Origin: Skermanella mucosa
GTDB taxonomy: Bacteria > Pseudomonadota > Alphaproteobacteria > Azospirillales > Azospirillaceae
Direction of reading: 5' to 3'
DNA length: 64,000 bases
Assembly (NCBI RefSeq): GCF_016765655.2
Contig: NZ_CP086106.1
Coordinates: forward strand, 280,001 to 344,000
The notes under the pieces were generated by a model. It searched no databases. It was not told where the DNA came from and was given only the letters and a program-made list of their open reading frames with translations. Within the stretch, counting starts at the first letter, position 1, and the number at the start of each line of letters is the position of its first letter. Positions 20,251-28,492 of the stretch are shown piece after piece. Both the position numbers and the translations under genes were made by a program.

Positions 20251-20899
20251 GCGGGACGGGGGCGCCCGTCCCGACCGGATCCGTCCCGACCAAACCCGTC
20301 ACGAAGCGGTCGCCGCGCTGTGCCAGTTGGGCACCGCTGAGGGCAAGCCCCCGCCGGGAATGCAGCGCCCGGATGGCAGGGTCGGCCAGGTGACGGGCGA
20401 ATTCGGGCGAGACGCCGGCATAGGTGTTGGCGATTCCGCGCCGGGTCATGCCCTCGATCAGGTCCACGACCGGGCCGGGCAGGGGAAGCCGGCCGACATA
20501 GAGCGGCGCATGGAACCTGAACCGCGACCTCGGCCCGGCCAGCCGATGGTCGCCGGCCGTGAAGATCAGGGTGCAGGACGACATGCATTGCGCGGTGTCG
20601 GCGACGCTCGTCGTCACCGTCCAGTCCCCCGCCTGCAATCTTTCATGGATCTGAAAAGCCGCCGAGACATCGCCGCCGGGGCTGCCCAGGTGCAGCCGCA
20701 CCGTGGGGCCATCGATGGCGTTCAACTGGTTGAGCACCCGGTCGGCGGTCGCCTGGGTGATGATCCCGGAAATCTCGATGTCCCGAAGCCCCTCCGGGGC
20801 GGCCTGTCCGCCTGCCCCATCGGCCATCACGAGTCCCCGGGCACAGCCCGAGAGCGCGGCCAGGATCAGGCAATGGAGCAGGACAAGCCGGAAGCGCAT
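20222..20899 (-). CDS. Periplasmic ClpP/crotonase-fold lipoprotein
   Basis: A 225-residue predicted lipoprotein. The signal ends in LSGC with Cys19, so it should be lipid-anchored. The body has ClpP-like features: LGSPGGDVSAAFQIHERL (72-89), the C-x-S-S-C segment CMSSCTLIFTAGDHR with candidate nucleophile Ser107 or Ser108, and candidate His130 in FRFHAP. This is the pattern of predicted periplasmic Clp-protease-like proteins (COG3904 type). Its 3' end overlaps that of the degenerate GGDEF-EAL gene by 29 bp on the opposite strand. Substrate and true protease activity are unknown. Confidence 0.72.
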   Translation of the reverse strand: MRFRLVLLHCLILAALSGCARGLVMADGAGGQAAPEGLRDIEISGIITQATADRVLNQLNAIDGPTVRLHLGSPGGDVSAAFQIHERLQAGDWTVTTSVADTAQCMSSCTLIFTAGDHRLAGPRSRFRFHAPLYVGRLPLPGPVVDLIEGMTRRGIANTYAGVSPEFARHLADPAIRALHSRRGLALSGAQLAQRGDRFVTGLVGTDPVGTGAPVPLNRPLPVRY

Positions 20900-21011
20900 G
20901 ACACGAACCCAAGCCAGCAGCCCCTTTTACAGGGCCAGAACGCTTGGATTCGTATCATATTGGACGTTTAATTGCGGTTAATGCCGACGCATCCGCAGCG
21001 GCGGGAAACCG

Positions 21012-21500
21012 TCAGGCGGGCTTGAAGCCCATGGCGACGCCGTTCATGCAATAGCGTAGTCCGGTCGGCTTGGGCCCGTCCTCGAACACATGGCCCAGGT
21101 GTCCGCCGCAGTTGCTGCAATGGACTTCCGTACGGGTCATGAAGAAGGATCGGTCCTCGGTGGTTTCCACCGCACCGTCGAGCGGCTGCCAGAAGCTGGG
21201 CCAGCCGGTGCCGCTCTCGTACTTCGTGTCCATGGCGAAGAGTTCCTGGCCGCAGCCGGCGCAGACGAAGGTGCCGGGGCGCTTCTCCGCATTGAGCGGG
21301 CTGGTTCCGGCGCGCTCGGTGCCGTGCTCGCGGAGGACGTGATACTGTTCCGGCGTCAGCTGCTGGCGCCACTCGGCATCCGCCTTCTGGACCGGAAACT
21401 GGGTAGCCGATGCCTGGTTCGTGCCGCCGGTCAGCGACTTGAACAGTCCGCCTGCGCCAAGGATCGCCATGGTGCCTCCAAAAAACTGTCTTCGATTCAA
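21012..21500 (-). CDS. msrB: Tat-exported peptide-methionine (R)-S-oxide reductase
   Basis: A 162-residue MsrB that repairs methionine-R-sulfoxide. The zinc Cys pairs are C80/C83 and C128/C131, and catalytic Cys151 is in LRYCMNG. The TTG at 21500 is chosen because AGGAG sits eight bases before it and it opens with a Tat-type signal: NRRQFFGG followed by a hydrophobic stretch. Export of folded, zinc-loaded MsrB to the periplasm is therefore predicted. Longer readings of the frame add an unrelated Arg-rich lead. The reductant supply is not encoded nearby. Confidence 0.86.
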   Translation of the reverse strand: MNRRQFFGGTMAILGAGGLFKSLTGGTNQASATQFPVQKADAEWRQQLTPEQYHVLREHGTERAGTSPLNAEKRPGTFVCAGCGQELFAMDTKYESGTGWPSFWQPLDGAVETTEDRSFFMTRTEVHCSNCGGHLGHVFEDGPKPTGLRYCMNGVAMGFKPA

Positions 21501-21595
21501 GGGATCGCTCCTGGGCCGATGATCCGGCCCCTGGACCTTGATATGGTGTTCGGTGGTCTCCCGGAAAAGCCGCCCCCGGGTCGGCGGGGATCCGT

Positions 21596-21772
21596 TCAGG
21601 CGCGCCGCTTGATTCGGCGCCAGGCATACAGGCCGGCCAGGACCACGAGGCCGGCCGCGGCGGCCGCGAACAGGATGATCATCAGAAGGCTGCCCAGCAG
21701 GGCGCTCAGCGTGTCCCAGAAGCCGAACATGGCGATCAGGACGACGAGAATAAGGAAGATGATCAGGGGCAT
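21596..21772 (-). CDS. 58-residue membrane protein
   Basis: A 58-residue protein of two hydrophobic helices (about 2-16 and 22-50) and a basic tail RRIKRRA. It opens MPLIIFLILVVLIAM. AGGA seven bases before the ATG supports translation. It lies between the 31-residue repeat protein gene and msrB, on the same strand as both. No family is recognised. The positive tail suggests a cytoplasmic C-terminus. Confidence 0.6.
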   Translation of the reverse strand: MPLIIFLILVVLIAMFGFWDTLSALLGSLLMIILFAAAAAGLVVLAGLYAWRRIKRRA

Positions 21773-21875
21773 GGAGGTTCCTGTCGGACGGCGCGGATGG
21801 CTGGAGGACCATCCTGAAACCGCCTGGGAACTCCGAATGTTCCGCCACCCGGCCTTCAGGGTGCCCCCAAGCCGG

Positions 21876-22532
21876 TCAGGCCTTCATGTTCACCTGGCCG
21901 CCCGGCGGAGCCGCGGCCCGGGCCTTGCTGCCGGCGGAGGCCGCCGCGTCGGCGCTCTGCCTGGCCTGCTGCTCGATCCTGCCGACGGCGGCCGAGGTCT
22001 GCTGGGTCAAGGCCTCGGTCTTCGGCAGAGCCTTCATGGCGTTCTTCGTCTGCTCGACCGCCTGCCGGTAGCCCTGGCTGATCGCCGCGGCCTGGGAGGC
22101 GAGCGCCTCGGTCTTGGGCATCGGTTTCGCGGCGTCGTTGCCCTGCTGGACCGCCTGCTTGTAGCCTTGGGAAATCGCCCCGGCCTGGCTGACCAGGGCT
22201 TCGGTCTTGGGCATCGGCTTGGTCGCCTGCTTGCCCTCCTCGACCGACTGGCGGTAGGCTTGGCTGATGGCGCTGGCTTGGCTGACCAGCGCCTGGGTCT
22301 TGGGCATCGGCTTGGTCGCCTGCTTGCCCTCCTCGATCGATTGACGGTAACCCTGGCTGATCGCCGCGGCCTGGCTGTTGAGCTGGTCGACCTTGGGAAC
22401 CGGTTTGGTGGAGTTGTTGGTCTGATCGATGAGGGCCTGCGCCTTCTGGACGTTCTGCTTCATCTGCTGGACCAGTTCCGTCACCTTCGGCGCAGAGCGC
22501 ATCAGGGAGGTATCGACGGCGGAGACGACCAT
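21876..22532 (-). CDS. 31-residue repeat protein of unknown function
   Basis: A 218-residue protein built from five consecutive repeats of exactly 31 residues, starting at residues 41, 72, 103, 134 and 165. Each begins with a K-P-x-P-K or related turn (for example ATKPMPKTEALVSQAGAISQ) followed by a Gln/Ala/Ser-rich helix ending in YRQ-type residues. The last copy is the most divergent. The N-terminal 40 residues form an amphipathic helix (VTELVQQMKQNVQKAQALI), and the tail is Ala/Pro/Gly-rich. No signal or membrane segment is seen. The composition suggests an elongated helical or coiled-coil rod. No family is recognised. Confidence 0.65.
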   Translation of the reverse strand: MVVSAVDTSLMRSAPKVTELVQQMKQNVQKAQALIDQTNNSTKPVPKVDQLNSQAAAISQGYRQSIEEGKQATKPMPKTQALVSQASAISQAYRQSVEEGKQATKPMPKTEALVSQAGAISQGYKQAVQQGNDAAKPMPKTEALASQAAAISQGYRQAVEQTKNAMKALPKTEALTQQTSAAVGRIEQQARQSADAAASAGSKARAAAPPGGQVNMKA

Positions 22533-22676
22533 GGCAGAACCTTCGGACCCTGCGTCACCCAGGCAAGCGACGCCAAATCTCTAAAATGCGATCGATTTCA
22601 GGATACGTCCGAACGCGTGCGGTGTCCAACCCCAAATAGGCATCTATCCTTTGGCTGAACGGCGGTCGGCGATTGG

Positions 22677-23831
22677 TCATGACGCCGCCGCCTGCAACTC
22701 CTCATACAGGGAGATCGTCCGGTCGACGCACGACGTCCAACTGAAGCCCCTGGCGCGCTCGATCCCGGCGGCGACGCAGGACCGGCGGAGATCCGGGTCC
22801 GTCAGGATCCTCTCCAGCCCCGCGGCGATAGCATCCTCGTCATGGGGATCGACCAGCAGCCCGGCCCCGCCCACGACCTCCTGGATACTGCCGGTGGCCG
22901 ACGCGAGGACGGGCGTCCCGCTCGCCATCGCTTCGAGGGGAGGTAGCCCGAAGCCTTCGTAGAACGAGGGAAACGCGAAGGCGCCGGCGCCGGCATAGAG
23001 CACCGGCAGATCCGCTTCTGGAATATAGCCGAGTCGCCGGATGCCCCCCTCCTGGGCCAGCGCGGCGAGCGACTGCTCCACCTGGCTTTCCCGCCAGCCG
23101 GTGGCGCCGCACAGGACCAGCGGGAATTCCGCCCGCAGGTCCGGGGGCAGCCGCATGAACGCCCGCAGCAGCCCGTGCAGGTTCTTGCGAGGCTCGATGG
23201 TCGCGACCGACAGGATATAGCGACCGTGCCGCAAGCCATGACGATCCATCACCGCCCGGGTCTCGTCGCCGTCGTGCGGACGGAACCGCGCATCGACGCC
23301 GACCGGCACGGTGACCACGGTGGCGGGATCGAAGGAGAAGGTATCGATCACCTCGCGCCTGATGGAGTCGCTGAGGGTGATGATCCGGTCGGCCCGGCGC
23401 AGCGACTTCTCCAGGTTCCGCTCCAGGTAGCGGACCCGCTCGGGCGGATGGTGCTCCGGGAAATGCAGGTATGACAGGTCGTGGCAGTTGACCAGGCAAG
23501 GGCCGTCGAAGGGCTTCAGGATATAGTTCGGCTCGTGGTAGACGGCGCCCTTGAACCTGCGGGCGCTTCGCCGGAAGACCGCGTTCCGGGCGATGCAGCG
23601 CATCTCGTAGGCGTAGGGCAGGGAGCGCAGGAACGGCCTGATCCTGCTGTCCCCGGGCTGCTCGGCGGAGGCAGTCATCACCCGCTTCGAGTCTACCCAG
23701 CGGAAATGCGAGAAGCAGTGGAGCTCGTCGCCGAAGCCGCGGGCCAGAAGCCCCGCCAGGATCTCGGAGGTGTACCGGCCGATGCCGGTGACGGACGGCA
23801 CGATCGATTCGACGTTGAGGATGACCTTCAT
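22677..23831 (-). CDS. Glycosyltransferase family 4
   Basis: A 384-residue GT-B retaining glycosyltransferase. The N-terminal acceptor lobe starts MKVILNVESIVPSVTGIGRY. The C-terminal nucleotide-sugar lobe shows LSVATIEPRKNLHGLLRAF and the E-x7-E motif region FPSFYEGFGLPPLEAMASG. It probably adds a hexose or mannose to a surface polysaccharide at the cytoplasmic membrane. ATG 23831 begins at the family N-terminus; upstream ATGs at 23885 and 23915 lack ribosome sites. Another GT4 gene lies upstream on the same strand, about 290 bases away. Confidence 0.87.
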   Translation of the reverse strand: MKVILNVESIVPSVTGIGRYTSEILAGLLARGFGDELHCFSHFRWVDSKRVMTASAEQPGDSRIRPFLRSLPYAYEMRCIARNAVFRRSARRFKGAVYHEPNYILKPFDGPCLVNCHDLSYLHFPEHHPPERVRYLERNLEKSLRRADRIITLSDSIRREVIDTFSFDPATVVTVPVGVDARFRPHDGDETRAVMDRHGLRHGRYILSVATIEPRKNLHGLLRAFMRLPPDLRAEFPLVLCGATGWRESQVEQSLAALAQEGGIRRLGYIPEADLPVLYAGAGAFAFPSFYEGFGLPPLEAMASGTPVLASATGSIQEVVGGAGLLVDPHDEDAIAAGLERILTDPDLRRSCVAAGIERARGFSWTSCVDRTISLYEELQAAAS

Positions 23832-24124
23832 GGTGTCGCGCCGCCGAACCGCCGGGATGGCATCGTGGACCTCGGAAACCGGCATTCGCTCGCCGCTCGC
23901 CACGGCGACTTGCATAGGAGGGAGCTCAAAATGCGGGGTGCTCAGGCGGAGGGGTTACGAAACAGAATGGTTGCGTATGTGGTATGAGAGCTCGACGAAA
24001 GCACCTTGCCAGGGTCTTCGAGGCAGCGTCAAGTTGATATTCGAAGCGCTCGTCCCTCCCGTATTCGGATGCGGAGGGGAATGCACCGCTCGAGAGTCGT
24101 AGAAGGCGCGTTCCGCATATTCGC

Positions 24125-25360
24125 TTAGCATCGGTAACGTCGTCCGCGGTCCTCGACCGCCTGCCGGTAAACGTCGTAGGTCCGGTCCAGGAAGGACTCC
24201 AGGCTGAACAGCAACTCCGCTCGCTCGCGCCCGCGCCGCCCCATGGCGGCGGCCATGTCCTCGTGATCGAGCAGATGGTTGAGGGCTTCGGCCAGCGGTG
24301 CCGCCGAACCCGGCGCTACGGTCAGGGCCTCGATGCCGTCGCGGGCGACCCAGGGCACCGCGGTCGGCAGGCTGGTATTGACGATCGGCCGTCCGCACGC
24401 CATGGCCTCGGCCTGGGCGATGCCGAAGGTTTCGCTCTTCTCGACCGACGGCAGGGCGAAGACCCGGCACGCGTGGAGCAGGCATTGAAGATCCTGCCGC
24501 TCCAGATATCCCACAAGCGTTACACGGTCCTGAAGGCCGGCCCCGGCGATCTGCCGCCGCAGCGCTTCTTCCAGCGGACCGGTCCCGACGATGACGAGGT
24601 CGCCCTCCACCCGGCGCATGGCCTCGATCAGGACGTCGAAGCCCTTGTAGGGGACGAGCCGGCCGGTCGCGACGATGAGGCGCGGATGAAGCCCGCGGAT
24701 CTCCTGGATCCGGTGCCGCTGGGCGTCGTTCGGCATGGCCCAGCGGGCGACGTCTATGCCGTAGGGGACCACCACGCACTTGGCCGATACGGGTTTCAGG
24801 AACGGCGACTGCTCGATCATGACGGGCGCCGAAACGATGATCCGGTCGGCCCGCCGAAGCGCACGGCGGATGAAGGGACCGACCACCGGCAGGATGCGCC
24901 GCTGGGCCACGATCTCCGAATGCCAATGGACGACCAGCGCCGTCCGCTGCGGGAACCAGAGGCTTACCGCCAGATCGACCAGCGGAAAGGGTGCGTGGTA
25001 GTCGACCACATCGACGCGGCGGGCGGTCGCCCAGAGTTCCACCGGATAACCCGGGGAGATCGGCATCGACCAGACGCTCCGCAACGCGGAGGTCCGGTGG
25101 ACCTCGATACCGTCCACCAGTTCGGATCCGCCGGGTCCTTCCACCCGAGAGACCAACACTTCGGAGCGGCAGCGCCCGGCCAGTCCGGCGGCGAGAAGCC
25201 GCATGACCTCCGGGATTCCGCCGTTCACCTCCGGGATGAAGACCTTGAAGGCATGGGCGACCTTGAGGAGGGTCGTTGCGGAGGGCGAAGTGCCGGCCTT
25301 GTCGCGGGCATCATCCTGATGGACGCCGGGGGCGGCCAAGCGAAAGTCCACATCGGCCAT
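24125..25360 (-). CDS. Glycosyltransferase family 4
   Basis: A 411-residue GT-B enzyme. Family landmarks: KVFIPEVNGGIPEVMRLLA (donor-lobe Gly-rich loop near the N-terminus), VATGRLVPYKGFDVLIEA, and the E-x7-E block KSETFGIAQAEAMACGRP. A 30-residue polar lead precedes the fold. GGGGTGA lies seven bases before the ATG. Together with the neighbouring GT4, the GT9 gene at 17.8 kb and the O-antigen ligase at 2.9 kb, it suggests a dispersed set of surface-glycan genes. The sugar and acceptor are unknown. Confidence 0.86.
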   Translation of the reverse strand: MADVDFRLAAPGVHQDDARDKAGTSPSATTLLKVAHAFKVFIPEVNGGIPEVMRLLAAGLAGRCRSEVLVSRVEGPGGSELVDGIEVHRTSALRSVWSMPISPGYPVELWATARRVDVVDYHAPFPLVDLAVSLWFPQRTALVVHWHSEIVAQRRILPVVGPFIRRALRRADRIIVSAPVMIEQSPFLKPVSAKCVVVPYGIDVARWAMPNDAQRHRIQEIRGLHPRLIVATGRLVPYKGFDVLIEAMRRVEGDLVIVGTGPLEEALRRQIAGAGLQDRVTLVGYLERQDLQCLLHACRVFALPSVEKSETFGIAQAEAMACGRPIVNTSLPTAVPWVARDGIEALTVAPGSAAPLAEALNHLLDHEDMAAAMGRRGRERAELLFSLESFLDRTYDVYRQAVEDRGRRYRC

Positions 25361-25712
25361 GGTGATTCACCCCGTCCCGCGCCAGTCCCCTGAAGGGACG
25401 ATCCTGAAACCGGCCTTCGCGGGTGATCGCAAATGGGACCAGGACGCAGCCGATTGCCGAGCATTTTATTGGATGCCGGAGGGATCGTCAACGAAAGGGG
25501 TAATTCCTTCCCGCAAGCCTGATGCGCGGGCAGGGAGGGGGAGCCGGGCCGGGCATCCAGACGCCGCGAACGCTTTGGCAAAACGAAGAAGCTCTGGAAA
25601 ATCGTTGTTTGCCAGAGCTTCTGAAATAGAGCTGGCTCGGGAAATCTGAACATCGGGATAAGTGGAGTTTCTGCCTGAAAGCGGCCAGTATGCGTGCCGC
25701 ACAGGAGAGACC
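25361..25712. other. Region before the IS remnants, with a hairpin
   Basis: About 350 bases without a gene. An 11-bp inverted repeat at 25587-25597 and 25612-25622 (14-nt loop) lies just outside the transposon remnant. A possible element end begins tgaacatcgggataagtgga at 25647. The rest holds the upstream region of the GT4 gene. Confidence 0.45.
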
Positions 25713-26024
25713 ATGACGAGACGACCGCGCCGGAACCACACACCGGCTTTCAAGGCGAAGGTGGCTTTGGCCGCCGTCAAGGGCGAGAAGACGCTGGCCG
25801 AGTTGGCTCAGCAGTTCGATATTCATCCCAACCAGATCACCCAATGGAAGGCGCAGCTTCTCGACGGAGCAGCAGGGGTATTTGGATCGGACAGTCGCGG
25901 CGACAGTTCGGGGCCGGCGGTGCATCTGAGGGTGCTGCATGCAAAGATCGGAGAGCTGACGCTGGAGAACGATTTTTTGGCCGGCGCGCTCAGCAAAGCG
26001 GGTTTGCCGAGCGCAAAGCGATGA
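25713..26024 (+). CDS. IS3-family transposase OrfA
   Basis: A 103-residue OrfA, apparently intact. It has the basic start TRRPRRNHTPAFKAKVALAA, an HTH of the Tnp_1 type (KTLAELAQQFDIHPNQITQW) and a leucine-rich C-terminal helix. ATG 25713 follows AGGAGAG. Its stop overlaps the orfB start as ATGA, the usual frameshift zone of this family. Without a complete OrfB it has no transposition function. Confidence 0.85.
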   Translation: MTRRPRRNHTPAFKAKVALAAVKGEKTLAELAQQFDIHPNQITQWKAQLLDGAAGVFGSDSRGDSSGPAVHLRVLHAKIGELTLENDFLAGALSKAGLPSAKR

Positions 26025-26200
26025 TCGACCGCTCGCATGATCTGCCGATCACCAGACAGGCCAGGATGCTCAACGTCAGCCGGGGCAGCGTCTATTACCT
26101 GCCACGTCCAGCTTCGGCCGCCGACCTCGCGCTGATGCGCCGGATGGACGAACTGCATCTCGATTATCCGTTCGCGGGCAGCCGCATGCTGCGTGATCTG
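26021..26200 (+). pseudogene. IS3-family transposase OrfB, N-terminal fragment
   Basis: About 60 residues of OrfB are readable (DRSHDLPITRQARMLNVSRG through YPFAGSRMLRDL). This is the region before the DDE catalytic core, so the integrase domain is absent. The similarity stops at the junction with the reversed element at about 26200. Confidence 0.85.
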
Positions 26201-26502
26201 CCTGGGCAAAATACGCCGATGCCTTGCGAAGGATCTCATTCGCTCAGGTGCTGCTCGCGGTTCTCGCGCTCCAGCGCCTTGATCCGCTCCTGCTCGTCCG
26301 TCCTCGGGCCAGGCCGTTTCCCCTGGTCGCGCTCGGCCTGCCGGACCCAGCCCCGCAGCGTCTCCGCCGTGCAGCCGATCTTCGCCGCGATCGAGCTGAT
26401 CGCCGCCCACTGCGACGCGTGCTCCCCTTCGTGATCGAACACCATCCGAACCGCGCGTTCGCGGACTTCAGGGGCGTACTTGGGTGATGCCTGTTTCGTC
26501 AT
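26201..26502 (-). pseudogene. IS51-like transposase OrfA, frameshifted and truncated
   Basis: Read from 26502, the frame gives [20 protein letters not shown] and an HTH ([20 protein letters not shown]), then the usual [13 protein letters not shown] frameshift near 26237 ends the protein early. The expected continuation, [14 protein letters not shown], is readable in another frame down to about 26203, where the sequence joins the forward IS remnant. The orfB part of the element is gone. Confidence 0.8.
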
Positions 26503-26556
26503 GATGACCCCAGTCTCTCAAGAAATAGGGCCTCCGGTAAACCCGGCGCGGTTCAC

Positions 26557-27054
26557 AGGAACGTAATGCGGGATTTCGGAGCCAAGGACCACTTGAACTG
26601 GCGTCATCTTGAACTGATCCGGGAACGGTGGAAGGGACGCTTAGTAGTCAAGGGGATCATGGCCAAGGAGGATGCCTGCATCGTCCAGGACATTGGCGTC
26701 GATGGCATCGTCGTCTCGAACCACGGCGGACGACAACTCGACGGAACGGTCTCACCCCTCCGCGTTTTACCAACCATTGCAGACGCCATGGGAGGTTCGA
26801 TCCCCGTTATGATGGATGGTGGCATCCGGCGAGGCTCCGACGTGCTGAAGGCCATTGCACTCGGCGCCACTTTCGTCTTCGTCGGCCGGCCATTCGTTTA
26901 TGTGGCAGCAATCGGAGGTGAGGCTGGCGTCAGCCATGCCATTGACATTCTCTTATCCGAGATCAGCCGCAATATGGGCCTTCTCGGGATCAATGCGCTG
27001 GGTGACTTGAAAGCCAATCGATTGATGAGGCTTAATGATGGGCGCTCCGGCTGA
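26557..27054 (+). pseudogene. 5'-truncated FMN-dependent alpha-hydroxyacid dehydrogenase
   Basis: About 160 residues, roughly the C-terminal 45 percent of a lactate dehydrogenase / glycolate oxidase-type enzyme (LldD family). Present: KGIMAKEDACIVQDIGVDGI, the active-site SNHGGRQLDG and the FMN-phosphate site DGGIRRGSDVLKA with GRPFVY. The N-terminal half of the barrel is missing, and homology begins exactly where the IS end stops (26555). The ATG at 26566 is fortuitous. The gene was probably cut by insertion and later deletion, and is unlikely to give an active enzyme. Confidence 0.85.
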
Positions 27055-27223
27055 TGAATGGCTTCGTCTTTGTGTTCGGGGGATGCCACGCGGCACCTAA
27101 CCAATGAGGGTTGAATAAAATAATCCGGCATTATGGTGCTGTCGCCAAAAGCAGCCATATTGGATGAGGGCGAGTTCCTGACGTGATAGAACATATCAGG
27201 AATATTCAATCGGGGTGATCGCC

Positions 27224-27424
27224 ATGGCCGCCCACTTTCTGCTGTCGCCGCTGTACTTGTATAGTCGTGCCGAACTCGCACATCTGCTCCACATATCCGT
27301 GCGCAGCCTTGGCCGTCGGCTCGGTCGTGACATCGCCAAGATCCGCACTCCCAGCGGACGAGTCCTGATCACCCGCGAAGCCGCCTATAGCGCGCTGGAG
27401 GCACAGCGCCGCGGCGAACTCTGA
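27224..27424 (+). CDS. Small helix-turn-helix-like protein
   Basis: A 66-residue protein with an excisionase/MerR-like pattern (SRAELAHLLHISVRSLGRRL followed by a wing with TPSGRVLITREAAYSAL). It would bind DNA if functional. GGGGTGA five bases before the ATG is a fair ribosome site; a GTG at 27215 is an alternative. It sits between the IS scar and the nos operon, so it may be a leftover of a mobile element. No relatives are identified with certainty. Confidence 0.45.
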   Translation: MAAHFLLSPLYLYSRAELAHLLHISVRSLGRRLGRDIAKIRTPSGRVLITREAAYSALEAQRRGEL

Positions 27425-27508
27425 CGCTCTCGGCATGACGCGCCAAGACCTGTCCGATCAAGGAGTTAGCGGTGTCCGGGCAAAACGGGTCGATTTGTCC
27501 CCGGAAGA

Positions 27509-28492
27509 TCATGAATTTCCATCTGCCGGCCAGATCCTTGCCTCAGCACCGGTTACATTGCCCATCAAGCGTAGCGCATGCTCCGAGGAGGTTGCGGTCA
27601 GCGCCGTCGACAGCGCGTCCGCAGCCGTCGCATTGTCCGCTGTCACGGTCGCGGAAAGTACTTGATCGGCGCATCGTCCGGTACACGGATCGAAAATATG
27701 ACCAAAGCGGCCCGCGAAATCGAACCGGGTGCCCCTCACGGACGAAGTCGCAATGGCCTGATCCGTCAATTCCATCGTGTCGGCGATACGGTTGTCCGCT
27801 TCGCCGTCGGGCAAGCCCACGACCCAGCGCCGACCATCGGGATGTCGACCCAGAGCCTTCACTTCGCCCATGTCCACCAGGACGTTGGTCATGCCTTCGG
27901 CCCGCAGCCGGTCGGCGACCCGGTCGGTGATGTAGCCCTGAGCGATCCCGTTCAAGGTGACTTCCATACCCGTCCTGGTGAACCAGATCCCGCTTTCCTG
28001 AACGTTCAGTGCACGGTAATCGACCAGAGACCTGGCCGCTGCGACCACGAAGGCCGGCGGACCGCCCGGATCAGCGCCGGGCCGGCCGAAATGCTCGGCA
28101 TAGAGCCGCCACAGGGGCTGGACGGTCACGTCGAACATGCCGTCTGTCAGCCTGCTGAAGCGGAGCGCGTCATTCAGCAGCCGTACCAGGTCCAGCGGCG
28201 GATCGGCCAGTTCACCGGCCCGATTGAGACGGACCAGGGCGGAATCGGGGCGGTAGAGGCTGAAGACACGCTCAAGCCGCGCCACCTCGTCCAGGCACAG
28301 GCGGATCAGGCGTTCGGCCTCGTCCGGATCGGGATGGCTGAGTTGCAGACAAGCGTCCGCGCCCAGCGCGGTGCCGCGCCAGACGCGCAGCGGGGCTCCT
28401 TCTGCAGGCGCGATCGAGGGGGGCAGCAGCGTCAGTCCGGCCGACGCCGCGGTGATGGCGAGAAAACGCCGCCGGGTCGGGCGCCGCGTCAT
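27509..28492 (-). CDS. nosX: NosX, ApbE-type FAD:protein FMN transferase
   Basis: A 327-residue ApbE-family enzyme that attaches FMN covalently to a Thr of target proteins; in nos clusters the target is NosR. A Tat signal is present (TRRRFLAIT). Family blocks include DGMFDVTVQPLWRL, NGIAQGYITDRV, NVLVDMGEVKALG and the metal/FAD site NATAADALSTAL. Its start overlaps the nosL stop by 4 bp (ATGA), so the two are translationally coupled. It is the last gene of the operon. Confidence 0.92.
   Translation of the reverse strand: MTRRPTRRRFLAITAASAGLTLLPPSIAPAEGAPLRVWRGTALGADACLQLSHPDPDEAERLIRLCLDEVARLERVFSLYRPDSALVRLNRAGELADPPLDLVRLLNDALRFSRLTDGMFDVTVQPLWRLYAEHFGRPGADPGGPPAFVVAAARSLVDYRALNVQESGIWFTRTGMEVTLNGIAQGYITDRVADRLRAEGMTNVLVDMGEVKALGRHPDGRRWVVGLPDGEADNRIADTMELTDQAIATSSVRGTRFDFAGRFGHIFDPCTGRCADQVLSATVTADNATAADALSTALTATSSEHALRLMGNVTGAEARIWPADGNS

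Larger units (their letters stand above)
25647..26555. mobile_element. Composite scar of two truncated IS3-family elements
   Basis: A forward IS3-family left part (about 25647-26200) abuts a reversed IS3-family left part (26201-26555). Each keeps its orfA end and has lost the rest. The reversed part ends in tgaaccgcgccgggtttacc when read on the minus strand, which looks like a terminal inverted repeat of an IS51-like element; this end is at 26555. The left boundary is a guess. Neither element can transpose on its own. Confidence 0.75.
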
